DNA from: Odontesthes bonariensis
Taxonomy: Eukaryota; Chordata; Actinopteri; Atheriniformes; Atherinopsidae
Length of the DNA stretch: 64,000 nucleotides
Direction: 5' to 3'
NCBI RefSeq assembly: GCF_027942865.1
Contig: NC_134509.1
Coordinates: forward strand, 31,050,197 to 31,114,196
Shown: positions 13,089-25,614 of the stretch, in pieces
How positions within the stretch are numbered: position 1 is the first letter of the stretch
How the letters are laid out: every line of letters begins with the position of its first letter
Program-made: the position numbers and the translations under genes
Notes under the pieces: model-generated
What the model saw: the letters and a program-made list of their open reading frames with translations, nothing else
The model's database searches: none
Told to the model about the DNA's origin: nothing

Positions 13089-13790
13089 TGTCTATGACCT
13101 CTGATCCCTCCACTCGGCTCACCGACTCCTCCCTGTCAGGATGAATGGACAGATACCGATGGAAGAGGGAGGTCTCTCCTCCTTCCCGTCCAGTCACTCC
13201 CTTTTCCTCACAACGAGGACAAACTGGTGACTGGCAGAGGAAAGTTAGGGTTTAATCCTCTGCTCTGCTTTTAACTAATTTTGCGGTGAGCAGAAAAGGC
13301 CGCTATCTCTCAGAAGCGGAGCTTGGCCCGAGCAAAACTCCGATGGTATTACGTATTTTACATTTGTGCATTTCCGTTATTGTTGGAAATCATGGTACAT
13401 GATGGGAGGGACATGGCCGCAAAGTGCTGCTGTTGGAGTAAAACGCAAATCTGCACGTTTAACAAATCAAGCTTATTTTGTGTCACTTGTTAATGTTCGT
13501 GGGGTATGAAATTGAAACCAAACAAGTGGTCGATAGTGATAAAACGGTTAACAGCTAATGTGGCGTATTTATTTTAAGCTGCTTGTGAAACCTGCTTCTC
13601 GGCAGGTTTATGGGGTCGAAAGTATTTCTGAGACTCGGTTTATGAAATCAAGAAAACGGGCACTTGTGTTTTAAGCCAACAGGAGAAGCATGGGAGGGAG
13701 GGGTGGGATGGCGAGTTGCCTTAAATATATTTTTATACTTTTTTGAAATGTGCAGTATGTTCATGTGCCTACATGTGAATCAGGATGGAA

Positions 13791-13796
13791 AATAAA
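13791..13796 (+). terminator. stx10: stx10 poly(A) signal
   Basis: AATAAA about 700 bases after the stx10 stop codon (13086-13088). It is the first canonical signal seen in the 3' UTR and is followed by a TG-rich region including the long TG tract at 13904. It implies a 3' UTR of about 0.7 kb. Confidence 0.65.
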
Positions 13797-13901
13797 TTCT
13801 TAACTTCAAGCTGTCAGGTAAACCAAGGGTGAGGTTTTCAGATTTTCTTCATAGTCAAACAAAACGGCGGCAGATTTTTGCTGATGAACACATCCCAGCT
13901 G

Positions 13902-13903
<2 letters not shown>

Positions 13904-13996
<93 letters not shown>
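13904..13996. repeat. Long (GT)n microsatellite
   Basis: An uninterrupted TG tract of 93 bases. It explains the Val/Cys-repeat and His/Thr-repeat open frames on both strands here, which are not genes. Confidence 0.98.
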
Positions 13997-13997
<1 letters not shown>

Positions 13998-14362
13998 TCA
14001 AAACATTTAATTTTTAAATTCATTGAAAAACACAACAAAAAAAAACGTGCAGGCTTGGGGAAGGCACGAAAGGCAACCGCCATTATAGATCCTGTTTTTA
14101 ATTCATCCGTCAGACGCTTTGTCGCAAATCTAGAGATTCGTTATTTCCTGCCACAATGGAGATTAGTCAGAGTGAGGTGAAGCCAGGTCTGCAGACGTTT
14201 AAGCATATGATTGGCCAGGGCTTTGTTACTCTTGCTGGATGATGAGACAGCCTTGGCTAGCCTGAGCAAATGGGTTTGCCTTTTTATTGAAAAGCTTCAG
14301 CTAATGAGGAGGAGTAGTTGCTGGGCAAGATGTCTCCATGTGCATCCCAGATTTAGGCTCAC

Positions 14363-14377
14363 GGCGCCCTCTGCTGG
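14363..14377 (-). promoter_or_regulatory. CTCF-like motif
   Basis: The minus strand reads CCAGCAGAGGGCGCC, very close to the vertebrate CTCF core. It lies between the convergent 3' ends of stx10 and nacc1. Motif match only; occupancy is not known. Confidence 0.5.
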
Positions 14378-15853
14378 AGCCTGTGTGTTATTTCTTTCAA
14401 TTTCCTAAATTGTCAAACAGCACTAAAGTGTGGAAGTGCTGCATATTAACTGAAATGCTTTGATTTATTTATTTTGTTCATTTAAATGGATGTTATTACT
14501 GTCAAATGTCTTTTTTTGGCTCAGTCTTCATTTAATATCCCTTAATTCAAGCCTTTGCTTATGTCACCCAGTTATATCAACGGCTTTGAAGGCCTGATGC
14601 CTCTTTGCTGTGTGCAGGTAGGGTTAAAACAGCTTCTTTTTTAGTTTTATTCCTCTAAGTAGTTAAAGACAGCTTTTGGTGTGCTTTTATATATTCAAGC
14701 GCGTGTGCTTCAGTGGGGAAAATGAACTGAAAATGATGAAAGTCTGAAAGCATCAATGAAGCACCGGTGGTTTACAGCATTGCGAGCAAACTGGATGTCA
14801 ATGAAGCTACAAGCAGCAGTACATTTTTAACAAAGCTTCCTAAGCCTGACAACGCTTCTCCTTATCCCATGTACTCACTTTTTAGTCCATGTCCCGGGGG
14901 ATACGAGCACTGTTCATGACAACTTTAACATTTTATCTCAATTTCACAGCCAAACATAGTGTGACATGCCTATTTTGTACAGGCCGTGGACTGAGAAACC
15001 GCACTTATACCCCTTCTGACCAGCGTCCTTGATCCTCTCTCCGCTTGGTGCATTTTAGGTATTTGATTCCAGGTCACCGTCAGGGGTACTGAGGAGGTAC
15101 GAACTGAACAATGAACTCTTTGTTGATAATGAACATTTGTTTTTGCAGTATTGCATACATTGAAAGAAGAAATACTGAAAGCACACATGCTTCTCTTACT
15201 CCACAACACTATCTTCAAATGTTATGGGGACACGAGGAACAGCTGGATTTGAAAAATTGGTCAAAATGATAAACGGAACTAAGTACTTTTCCTTGTGAAA
15301 GTGACAGTGCTCAGAATGTATTCTACACGACAACTTTCCTACGTAACCACCGCCAACATGTCGATGTCTGCTTTAAAACCGTCCAGCTTTGGTTGCACCA
15401 CGAAGATGCAAGTGTTTGGGATCTGTGTGAAACGTCTCGCACAGTGCTGGTGGCCATTGTGCCCTTTGAAGCCAGACAGAACGTCATTGACGTGTTATAT
15501 ATATATAAATCTATTTTTTTTTCTCTGCTAAGGGCAACGGTGGAGACAAAATATTGATTTTGATTTCACTGCTCTGCCACATTTCAATTTACTTTCAGAC
15601 CCATGACATGAAGGAGCAAGTGTTTGGCAGCTGGTGCTACAGCCCAGCCTGACTGGAAACGACAAAACATCTGCAGAAAGTCGGATGCAGATTGTTTTGT
15701 TGCTGGCATCCAGAGGTTTCCCAAGTCTGCTTGGTTGGATTTTAGGTTTCATTCAATTTGTTCTTTAAGAAGAGATTAAATTGCCTTGTAAGCAGCTTGT
15801 ACCAGACTGAGCTGTATGTTTGAATGAATACAGTACTTTGAAAGTTTCCCCTG

Positions 15854-15856
<3 letters not shown>

Positions 15857-15891
<35 letters not shown>
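15857..15891. repeat. Poly(T) run of 35
   Basis: Homopolymer of T on the plus strand. Confidence 0.97.
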
Positions 15892-15892
<1 letters not shown>

Positions 15893-16944
15893 TTCTTGAC
15901 ATAAAAGCTTTTACCAAACTGTAAATCTGAGTGGGCTTTAATTGAGTTTCATTCTGTCAAATGAAAACCTCTCATTATGAGAGCAGAACCATCATGTGAA
16001 ATTACTTTAGCTGGAACGAGCAGAGTGCGCGTCCCTGGTGGCTTGATGAGCTCCAAGTGGTTCTGAAAATAACCCGACAGCAGTCAGACCGGCACAGTCA
16101 TACACTGAACAGAGGCTCCGCGTTAATGCAGGAGACCAACTCTGATCACATCTTTACACCTCGGGCCGGGGCTGGTTGCGTTGACTTCAAACATTTTCAG
16201 TCAGGAAGTGTTTGGCAAAACGGATCAAAATGAACAATCTAGAGTTTAAAGTGCCCCTATTCACGTTGGAACGCATTAAAATTGACCAAACTCTTCATCT
16301 GAGTCGATGTCTGCTGTGGCTTTACAGAGCCCAACCTTGATGGTGTCACACTGATGAAACAGCTGGTCACTGATTACTTTGAGGGGAAAAAGAAAAGTCG
16401 GAATGAATCAATCAATGTACTTAAAACTATCATCCAGCCACAGATCTGCTGCAGTGTATGGACTGGGTGCGTTCTGCCCGATTCTGACAGACAGGTTTCA
16501 GTTCCAACCCGTAAAGCTGTATCCATCGGCATTCAAAAAAGGAAAAACAGTTGATGACCAGCGGTATTATCTTAACCGTTATTACAGCTGATGTGGATAA
16601 GGCATTTTGCCATTCAGCTTTGAGGGCGGGCGACACTTTCCAGTCTAGATTTTGACACAGGAACAGGATCATTGTGGCTGCTTGTGAGAAACAGGAAGTC
16701 ATTCAAATGATCAACTAATCTTGATACATACCTTTAAAAAATAAATAAATAACATGGGCACTTAAAAAGTTCATTCTAGGCTTTTTGGGTTCCTCACATT
16801 CCTCCAGTGTGTGTTTAGCTTTTTCTGATCTGCAGAGTTCCCACCAAAGGGAGTTTTTAGTCTCCCACAGAGAGCCACGCTCCTGAGCAGTCCCTAACGC
16901 ATTGTTTGTGGTCCTGCTTTTTCTTTCCTTTCTTATCTGCATCT

Positions 16945-18060
16945 GCAGTCACTCTGTTGTAGCTTTTCTGCCGTGATTGGGATCATTGTCCTGTTGTCCG
17001 ACTCCTTTTCAGCCAAGCTTTAGCCGTCGGACAGATGGCCTCACATTTGACTCTAGAATATTTTGGTGTACAGAAGAGTTCAGTCAACTCAGTGACTTCC
17101 AAGGTGCCCAGGTCCTGTGGCTGTTAAACAAACCCAAATCCCCACGCGTCCACCACCGTGCTTGACAATTAGTATGCTGTTCTGCAGGTCAGGTTTTTGT
17201 TGAATGGATGAGATTAGATGACAATTAAACCAGAAGTCTACGCACGAGAGGAGACACCAGCACTGGATAGCCATCAGGCGGCTTCCAGATATCCATTGGT
17301 GAGACTGATCCAGGGAATCAGATGGCGAGCCAGAACAGAAGGATCAAGGACCACTGAAATTACCTCCCAAATCTGCGGTGGGGTAGGACAAGTGAGACAC
17401 AGAAAGATCAAAGGGCCCCAACGAAATAAAAACATTGAGCTCATACTAAAGAAAGAAAAACACATACAGACCATACACGACAAAGGACATTTTTTCTCTA
17501 TTTTTTTATTTTCTTTTATTTAAGCGCGCAGTTTGTTATTTTTCATATTGAGCATTATAATTGTTTTCATATTGTTCTGTTGTTGTTTGACAATACAATT
17601 TTTTTCAAAAGCTAAATCTTGTGTGAGTGTGAGTAGTGTTGATGTTTACCCCTGGGCTCCATGAGCGGTATCTTAGTCTTCTGATAACCGGTCCAAATTG
17701 TGAAACTGAAACCTAAAAAAATATACCAGTAGCTTCATCAGGCAAAGATGAAATGAAATGAAATGCTGCTGTGCATTATGACCAAACATCTCCACTTTGG
17801 TCTCAGTCTATTCAAAGCACATTGTTCCAGAAGTCTTGTAGTTTGTTCAGGTGTAACTTTACAAACCTAAGCTGGGCTGCCATGTTCGCTTTAGGAAAAA
17901 GAGGCTTTCTACTGGCAACCCTTCCAAAGTCCTACTTGTTCAGTCTTTTTCTAATTGTGCCGTCATAAATTTGATCTTTTAACTTGCCAGCTGAGGCCTG
18001 TAGCGTCTGGAACGTAAGTCTTGGTGGGCCATGCTCCAGACCAGCAAACTGACAAAACTT
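16945..18060 (-). mobile_element. Degenerate Tc1-like transposon relic, interrupted
   Basis: Two blocks, about 16945-17205 and 17706-18060, read on the minus strand like the degraded transposase region of a common fish Tc1-like element. The plus strand has GTGATTGGGATCATTGTCCT, then GACAGATGGCCTCACATTTG, and later CATTGTTCCAGAAGTCTTGT and CTTGTTCAGTCTTTTTCTAA. The intervening 17206-17705 does not match what I know of the family and may be a later insertion. Many stops; no coding capacity. Related relics lie at 38540-39010 and, in the opposite orientation, at 60628-61960. Confidence 0.65.
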
Positions 18061-20997
18061 CTGCTTCTAGAAAGGTGAGGATGATCGATAACCTGGTTGC
18101 TACTTTTTTCCATCTTAATTCTTATGGAGGCAGTGAGAGGGGACTTGGATTTTCACCAACTGCTTCAGCTTTTTGGTTTAGTTTTTGGTAAATAAATAAT
18201 GGCACTTTATGTCATGTGGTGTTGTTCATGCGAGGTCGTACAGACCTGATCTCCAGACTCTGTATAGAGCACACGGCTTTTTGCGATGTGCTGAAAAGTG
18301 AACCGTAGAACTAAAGGAGGATGTAGTTTCTTTTTGTTTGCTTGAACACTGGCGATCACCCGGTTATTCTCAATAAGGAACAAATACTCAAAATAAGACA
18401 AAGGAGAGCCATAAAGTCAGTCCTGTTTGTTACAAAGCTTTTATTAAGATATTCAGATTTTTTCCTCATATTTAATCAGTCTGGTTTCTTTTTCTTTTTA
18501 CAGTAGTTCATGTGCAATTATCTTTATTACTGGGTCACAGTTAGGAATTCACAAAGTTATTGGCACTTGGAACACATGAGGGAAACATTGGCATGTACAC
18601 GGGGCAGGGCAGGGGGGCAGCGGGGTTGGTGAGAGGGGGCATCGGGGCAGTCGGTTGGATGGAAGGGGCAGGGCCTGTGTAGAGGTCTGGGGTATGTGTG
18701 GAGTGGGGTGAGGTTGGGTATTTTCCTTGACATCAGTAGATGCTACTGCATTATCTTAATTTTTTTTCTTTTTCTTAAAGTTCCAAAAAGTTGGTAATTA
18801 GCTTGTTTGTTTTTCTGGGTTATGAAGAATAATAAAGAATAATACCTCATGCTGCGAGTGCACATCTAACAATCAAACCTTGATAGTGCTTCTATTTCAT
18901 AATGTACAGTTTATATATTTATATATTTATAGTGGAAAACGAGAAAAGAAAGAGTTCTGCAGGATATTTTTCACCCAACAACACCAGAGACAAGGAGAGG
19001 GAATAAAAAATAGGCGTTCACGGTTGCTATGATCATATGCAAGCCCCGCCCCACCCACTGCTCTGTAGTATGATTCTGAGGTAAGACTGTTGACATGGAC
19101 TCTCTGGGTGTGTCCCGTTTCTGTAAAAACCCTGCACGATGTGTGTTCAGATGGCCTGAGAGCACTCTGCTGAGGCTCCCTGGTTTGTTCCTGAAAAACA
19201 AAAGAGTATGAACCTGCTTTGTAACGGCAGCCACAGCAGTTCAGAGGCTGCTGGCAGCGCTGAGATATCTGTGGAGATTAAGGTCTGCTATGGCTGAGAG
19301 CTCCCGAGGTAAACTGGTACTTTTTTTTTTTTTTTTTTTACTTTTTCCTTTTTTTTTTAAAACTGCATCAGTGACACAAAGACGCACCCACGTCGGTCAC
19401 CACATGGTGAGGTGCGAGCTCTGTATCTCAGAGGTTTGCCCGTTTTGTTTTCATGTATACATATACAGTGTATATATAACTATGTCAGCGTGAGAATTGT
19501 CTCTGGTGTGTGGGGATTTGGAAAACGGCAGAGTAAATGGTTCTGGATAGAAGACTACAGACCGGCAGACAGCAGAAGAGATTTGTGAAGCTTGAGGAGT
19601 GACGTGGGAAGCTGGGAGAGGGGCGAGGGAGGTCAGGCAAAAGCTCCGAGGAAGATGAGGAGGAAGAAATAGAGGAAGGCCGCGAGGCAGAAAGGGATGG
19701 CTGGAGATGGAGAGATAAACCTCAAGGCTTTGCCTAAGGATTATGGCCTTGCGTCGTCTTCCAGCTCTCCAGTTTAGCCAGTCTTCACACACATGATGAC
19801 ACAGTTGTTGACATTCCTCCTGGTTTTCTGCAGGGTCCCTACACAGGAAAAATCCACCCTTTGTTCTCGTACCTTAAACTAGGATCAAGTGTTTACGATC
19901 TAATGTTTTGGCCATGTTCTTTTTATTATTAGCCTTGTTCTGGCGGCATTGGATTTTAGTTTTCTTTTGAATCTATTACTCATTAACAAACCTAAAGCCT
20001 CTTTAGTCGCTTTTAGACAATGAACCTGCACCGTGCTTCACATTTCAGTAACGGCAAATGGTGAGAATTATCAACCAAATCCTTGGTTTCCTTCAGCTTT
20101 TACACATTTCAACATGTTGTTTAGAGACTGTCGAAACAAAAAACCTGATCAGAACTTTCTTGGTGTTTTTTCCAGATACTTTTCTTCTTTTTTTTGGTGA
20201 ATCCCTTTGTTCAATAATGTCGATATCCAGCTCTGTGTAGGAACCCTGTTCAAAGCAACAACACCAGCCCCCGCCCAACCGGACCAACCCCACCCACCAC
20301 ACCACCTTAGGGGGGGGGCAAGTTCATCGGTACACCCTCATCTTTCTTATAGTAAACAACAAATATCTTTGAAAGAAGAGAAAATAAAATAAAAAGGCAA
20401 CAATAGTACAAAAAGGTAGAAACAACAAAATCAGAGAAACTTGCATTTAAAAAAAACAAAAAAAAAAAACCTTACATTACATCCACAGTTCCCACCCCTC
20501 GAATTACCAAAAGTCCCACTTCTGACACCAACATCCAACCCACAGACAGGAAGTGACACAGTGAGCGTACTCAGAAAGGTGCAGAGGGCTTCGACTCTAC
20601 GGGACAGCTGAGCGCTCGCCCAAAGGTGCTTCTTTTTTTTTTTTCTCCACTCACTACGTGTCACTTTTGTTCCTTTCTGTGGATCGGCAGCTGAGAAGAA
20701 ATCAGGAGTCAAACGCAGGCCGGCTAACTCATGGATGGAGCAGAACAAAAAACAAAACCTGCTGTGCTCTTTTCTTTTGGAAGTCACGTCAGCAACTTTC
20801 AATCTTACCGACCGCTTTTTTTTTTGGCATCGGGGACCACAATTTGTGGACATTTTGGAAGGTTTGCATGTGGAGTCAGATCTGTAGAACGAGTGGCAGA
20901 AGCCTCCTGCAGTCTGCTGTTAAGGTGCTCCGATGAATACAGTGATCAGGACTCTTCGATTACAATCATAGCTTCTGCAGGATTACTGCTTCTTGGG

Positions 20998-21032
20998 CTC
21001 CCGCCACCTGGTGGTATTAGTAGCTACTGCAG
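20998..21032 (-). promoter_or_regulatory. CTCF-like site, left member of a divergent pair
   Basis: On the minus strand CTGCAGTAGCT (21032-21022) is followed by the core ACCACCAGGTGGCGGG (about 21015-21000). The arrangement of upstream TGCAGT module plus core matches the extended CTCF motif. The partner is at 21085-21116 on the other strand. Confidence 0.5.
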
Positions 21033-21084
21033 TAGTGGAGCCCCCCCACCCTCACACACACATGCACACCTCCACCTCTCCGTG

Positions 21085-21116
21085 CTGCAGTAGCTGCATT
21101 TGGCGACCAGGTGGCG
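21085..21116 (+). promoter_or_regulatory. CTCF-like site, right member of a divergent pair
   Basis: CTGCAGTAGCT at 21085-21095 is followed by the core TGGCGACCAGGTGGCG at 21101-21116, with the same spacing class as the left site. The two sites point away from each other about 85 bases apart. Confidence 0.55.
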
Positions 21117-23729
21117 TGCGGAGAGAAAATTTAAACATTCAAGCAGCAGTAGCTTATTCTTCAAAGAAAAGCTGGCCCAAGGACCAGGTCAAGTAAACTT
21201 TCTTTTGGTCAATTTCTCATGTACGTAAAGGGAAGCTTAGCAAAGAAATGGATGTGAATCGCCAAAAGACAGCAGAGTCAATTATTTTCGCACGTGGAGA
21301 GATTTCTTTAAAACAGACATTCAGACTTGTAGCCTTAAAATGAAGTGAGCCTGACAGCATTTTGTTTGCCTAAACTGTCCATCCATTTACCAGTCGGCCC
21401 CTGATCCCGTCCCGAACATCAGCTACAGTAAAAATCTCAACATCTGGTTCAGCATCAACCCCCCCCCCCCACCCACACAACCCTTCCTGCCCATAGCACC
21501 TGCAATGCAAAAATATGTGGTTCTCTTTCTCTAAACTATCTTACAGCTAACCGTGTATCAACTTTCTCTTTTTATACATTTTCTTTTTTTTTTACACAAC
21601 CCTACATACAGGTGTTAATCACAAATTATTAGTAGCATCTCCTTTAAAATACCTATAGCACACTAGCTCAAAAAAAATAAAAAATAAAAATACAACAACC
21701 GAAACAAAATAATTGTGAAATGAAAAAAAAACTTGCCGAGTTAAAAATAAACCCAACACATCTGCTCTGGCCCCACTCAACCTTTTAGACAGAGAACTGT
21801 GCCCTGACGTAGCTGCCCGACAGAGGGGCAGAAACTGCCACATGCCATCACTTTCAGAAGGTCAAAGGGCACAAACAAGCTTTACATCTCAGGATAAGGT
21901 GTCCACAGCTCATGGCACTGGGAGATCCAAGTTTTACTGTTCAGTTTCAGACTTTTTTTCTTCTTCTTCTTTTCTTCTCTTTGCACGTCGGACAAAAGTT
22001 CAAACCATCGTTACGAAAATAATTCGTTTCTTTTGTCTCTAGCAAGCCCTCAGCTACTGCCTCTCGTAACTCTCGTGACTTCAAAGAGGAAACAGAACTC
22101 ACGGACAGACGTTGATGAATTATTACGCGGGCGGCGCTCAGTGGAAGTCCTGGTTCTAAGGCCCTCTTCGAACCCCCGTTCCGAGGCGCCGGGTGATCAG
22201 GCCGAGCACCGACACACAGCGGCACAAAACCGTCTAATCACAGACATTCTCCAAGCTAAAAATGATTTCAAGGTAACTTAACTTCCTTTTCCAAATCCAA
22301 AGTGTTTAGCTTCTATGGTTTTCCATCCGGTATCAGATGATTGAAACTATGTGCAGACCTTCAGTAAAAAACCAATCTGCTGCCTCAATGACCACCCCGT
22401 GGATGAGGGTACAAACCACTATCGCTGCTACATGACGTTACACTTATTATTGCTTTTTGTTAAGAAATTTGGGAACTTGTTCAATGGAATTGCAACAACA
22501 AAACTATTTTCTTAATCATTCGCTTTCACAAGGAAGTGTCTGATGTGTAAACCCCTCCACCACAGTTTTATGAGCCCTTCGAAGTGCTTGTCTTATTCAG
22601 CCAACAGTCCAAACGCTGAATGATATTCGATTTTGTATCGCAGAGGACCGAGAAAACAAGCAAATATTTACATTTGGAACCTACAGAAGAAGCACAACCC
22701 AGTCTGTCTGACAACGCATCAGTGACACAAATCCTATTCATTTGTACTTGTTCAGGGACTTTTTTGAGACTTTAAACGATAGAATTAAACTACTTTATTG
22801 TTTTACTTGAATGCGATGTTCTACATTTTTTTTCCGATTGAGGGATCACAAACAGGCAAGGTCGGGGGGCCAGTTTACTTCTCCACCAGCGCTGAATCGA
22901 TGATGAAGATCTGCGCGGTGTTCAACACAACACGCACTAACAACAGTTGTTCTGCCTCTCAGTCGCCTCCCCGGCTGTGGCAGAAATGTCTTCACATTAC
23001 CAGACTGCAGTGTTCATCAAAATGGAATCAAAAATCATTAGCGCAACGTTAACTCTGTGGAAAACAGATTGTCGCCAATTTCTCCCATTTTCCAAGCCAA
23101 TCTTAGGTCAAGTTTCCAAAGTTGAATTCTCTACCCGGATCCCCATCAGCATCCACCCGGTGATTGCTTGTGTTGCTGGGGTCATTCTGAGGGATTCTAG
23201 CAAATCTATCATTTATTTCTTCACCCCCCTCCTGCAAATGCCACCTCTCTGCTAAATGATATGCTACATAAACGAATGTATTTATCTTGCGAGCACAGGG
23301 CAAGAGTGAGAAATCCACCTCCTCCCCCTCCTCTTCTCTGTCATTAGTCTTTTCTCTCTCCTCTCACTCTTGTGTCTTTGTCTGGATTGAAGCTTCGCTC
23401 ATGTGACGGCAGAATGCCGCAATGCCTCGTCTGTCCTGGGAGAGTCTTAACAAACATCTCCTCCTCAGAAAGAACAGAACCACCACCTCCTCCTTTCCCT
23501 TCCCCTTACTGCTCAAGTCCAAGATAATTAGAATTATCTTCTAAACCCGCTCGGTCACTTGGTTCAACAGTCTGGTTGATATTCATGACTGGCTGCGTAT
23601 CTCATGTGGACTTCTGATTGGTCGGCCACAGCAGCCTTGGGAACATAGGACAGACAGACCTTCCTCATTAATTGTCTGATTATTAAAGGTGCAGTAAGCA
23701 CAAAAATCATCGCACCACAGTATCGCACT

Positions 23730-24078
23730 TACACACACACACACACACACACACACAGCTCTGTCATGCCTGGTCAGATGTACCTACGCCCAGTGACTTT
23801 CATATTTGCATTCAAATAGCTCACATGCATGCACACACACATGGGCAGCAGAATATTTGGCAGCCCCATCTGTTGTTGTAGTCGACACACCCACATGTGC
23901 ACGCACACACTCAGACACACAAGAGTATACAGATATACAGGGGGAGACGACTGTGGCGTGGATTTGCATTCCGTAAAGAAAATGGAGTCGAGACCAAAAA
24001 AAATGAGGCAGCGGTGGATGGAAAATGATGGTTCATGTAATGAGGCAACAAGGGACCGACACTTTTTAGCTCCTTTCC

Positions 24079-24118
<40 letters not shown>

Positions 24119-24484
24119 GTGAAGACAGGGGGAGAGATAGAAATGCACATATGGAGAGGAAAGGCAAGACAGAAAGAGATGTAAACAAAGAGCACAGAGG
24201 GAGGACTGAGATGAGAGTTGGAGGGGGAAAGTGTCAGAGTCCTGACTGCAGTTGTGCTGCCGTCCCGTGCAGGACGCTGGCCAGGCAGTGGCAGGCTTTT
24301 TTTTGGGAGGGAATCTTAAATATAAAACACACTCAATTCTGAAGGGAAGGGTGGACAGAAGTGCTCAGTTTAAATTTAAGCTACCAAGGAACAGCACAAC
24401 TGCATTTATGACATGTGACATCCATCTGCAACCTGGATATAGCACATATGTAGAGACAGTGCTGTGAATATGTGACTGCAGATG

Positions 24485-24525
<41 letters not shown>

Positions 24526-24941
24526 AGCTGTGTCTAAGGCTGGGGGAAAGAAAGGTATGCTGCTCCGTTAGTCAGAGAAAAAAAACAAACAGCCACTCAT
24601 CTCAACCTCTGTGCACATACCACCCACTCTCTCACACACACACAGATACACACATATATACACAGGCCTTGTAGAGCTGAGCACCCAAACCGCCCACACA
24701 CAGTGGCAGACATGCGCAGTCGCTTTATGAAGCCAGACACACACGTATGCAGCACATAGATCGAGACGTAGACTTAGCCTGGCATTGGCATGCGCATTAA
24801 ACACACACACACGCACACACACACACACACACACACACTGTCAAAAGCTCTTTCTAGTGAGGAGGCAGACATTAACATGCCATAAATGGAGATAGAGGGA
24901 AGCAAAGTAGAGGGAAAAAAATGTATACATACATTAATATG

Positions 24942-24972
<31 letters not shown>

Positions 24973-25564
24973 ATTGTTTGCCCACAGATTCTCTCTCTCA
25001 CACACACACACACACAGCCTTAACAAACAGCTCCCAAACCCACCCTGCAACAAAGCACACACACAAACACTAAACTACACACACCAGTATGCATGCATGC
25101 ATTCACACCAAATCATCCAAGCGTTCCAGCTACCACCACCTCCCCTCCCCTCCCTTCCTCCCCCCTATTCATCCGTCCCTCCTCTCTCGGGAGGCTTAGA
25201 CTGTCCTCTTCCTCCCTCGCCATTTCTCGCTGATTTGTTTTTTTTCCTCATCGAAGACAACATTTACATATAAAGCACAAGAATTAAATGTATTATTTTT
25301 TTTAAATAAGGTAAACAAAAAAAAATATGTGCAAGCGGTTCCATCCTCCTCAACCTCTCACTGTCCCTTTTGCTTTTGTTTCTCCACCTCTTGGTGTCTC
25401 AAACTTGTAGCATCTGTCCTCGGGTTCTGAACTTGGCTGCTTCTCCATAGACTGTATCATGTGCTACATGTGCTGTCCACTTCCTCTTGCTCTTCTCTAA
25501 GGGTTCTTTGACTAATGGCCATTTTAAAGAAATAATAATCAGTAAAAAAAGATATTCACGTAAT

Positions 25565-25608
<44 letters not shown>
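23730..25608. repeat. Cluster of CA/TG microsatellites
   Basis: Separate tracts: CA at 23730-23757, TG at 24080-24116, TG at 24489-24524, CA at 24800-24838 (one interruption), CA at 24942-24967 and CA at 25568-25608, the last followed by a short TG run at about 25619-25631. They account for the Cys/Val and His/Thr repeat open frames here. Confidence 0.95.

Positions 25609-25614
<6 letters not shown>

Larger units (their letters stand above)
13997..16944. other. stx10-nacc1 intergenic region, no gene recognised
   Basis: No exon can be supported. It holds a CTCF-like motif at 14363-14377 and a run of 35 T at 15857-15891, which could be the reversed poly(A) tail of an old retrocopy, although I recognise no retrocopy next to it. 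Confidence 0.45.

Noticed and set aside
13829..14083. Long Val/Cys and His/Thr repeat open frames on both strands
   Set aside because: They are translations of the TG microsatellite and have no coding support.
20731..21196. Plus-strand open frames of up to 120 codons
   Set aside because: No domain and no matching splice sites; they span the CTCF-like pair and poly(T) runs in the putative nacc1 3' region.
23774..25273. Open frames rich in Cys, Val, His and Thr
   Set aside because: All derive from CA/TG microsatellites.
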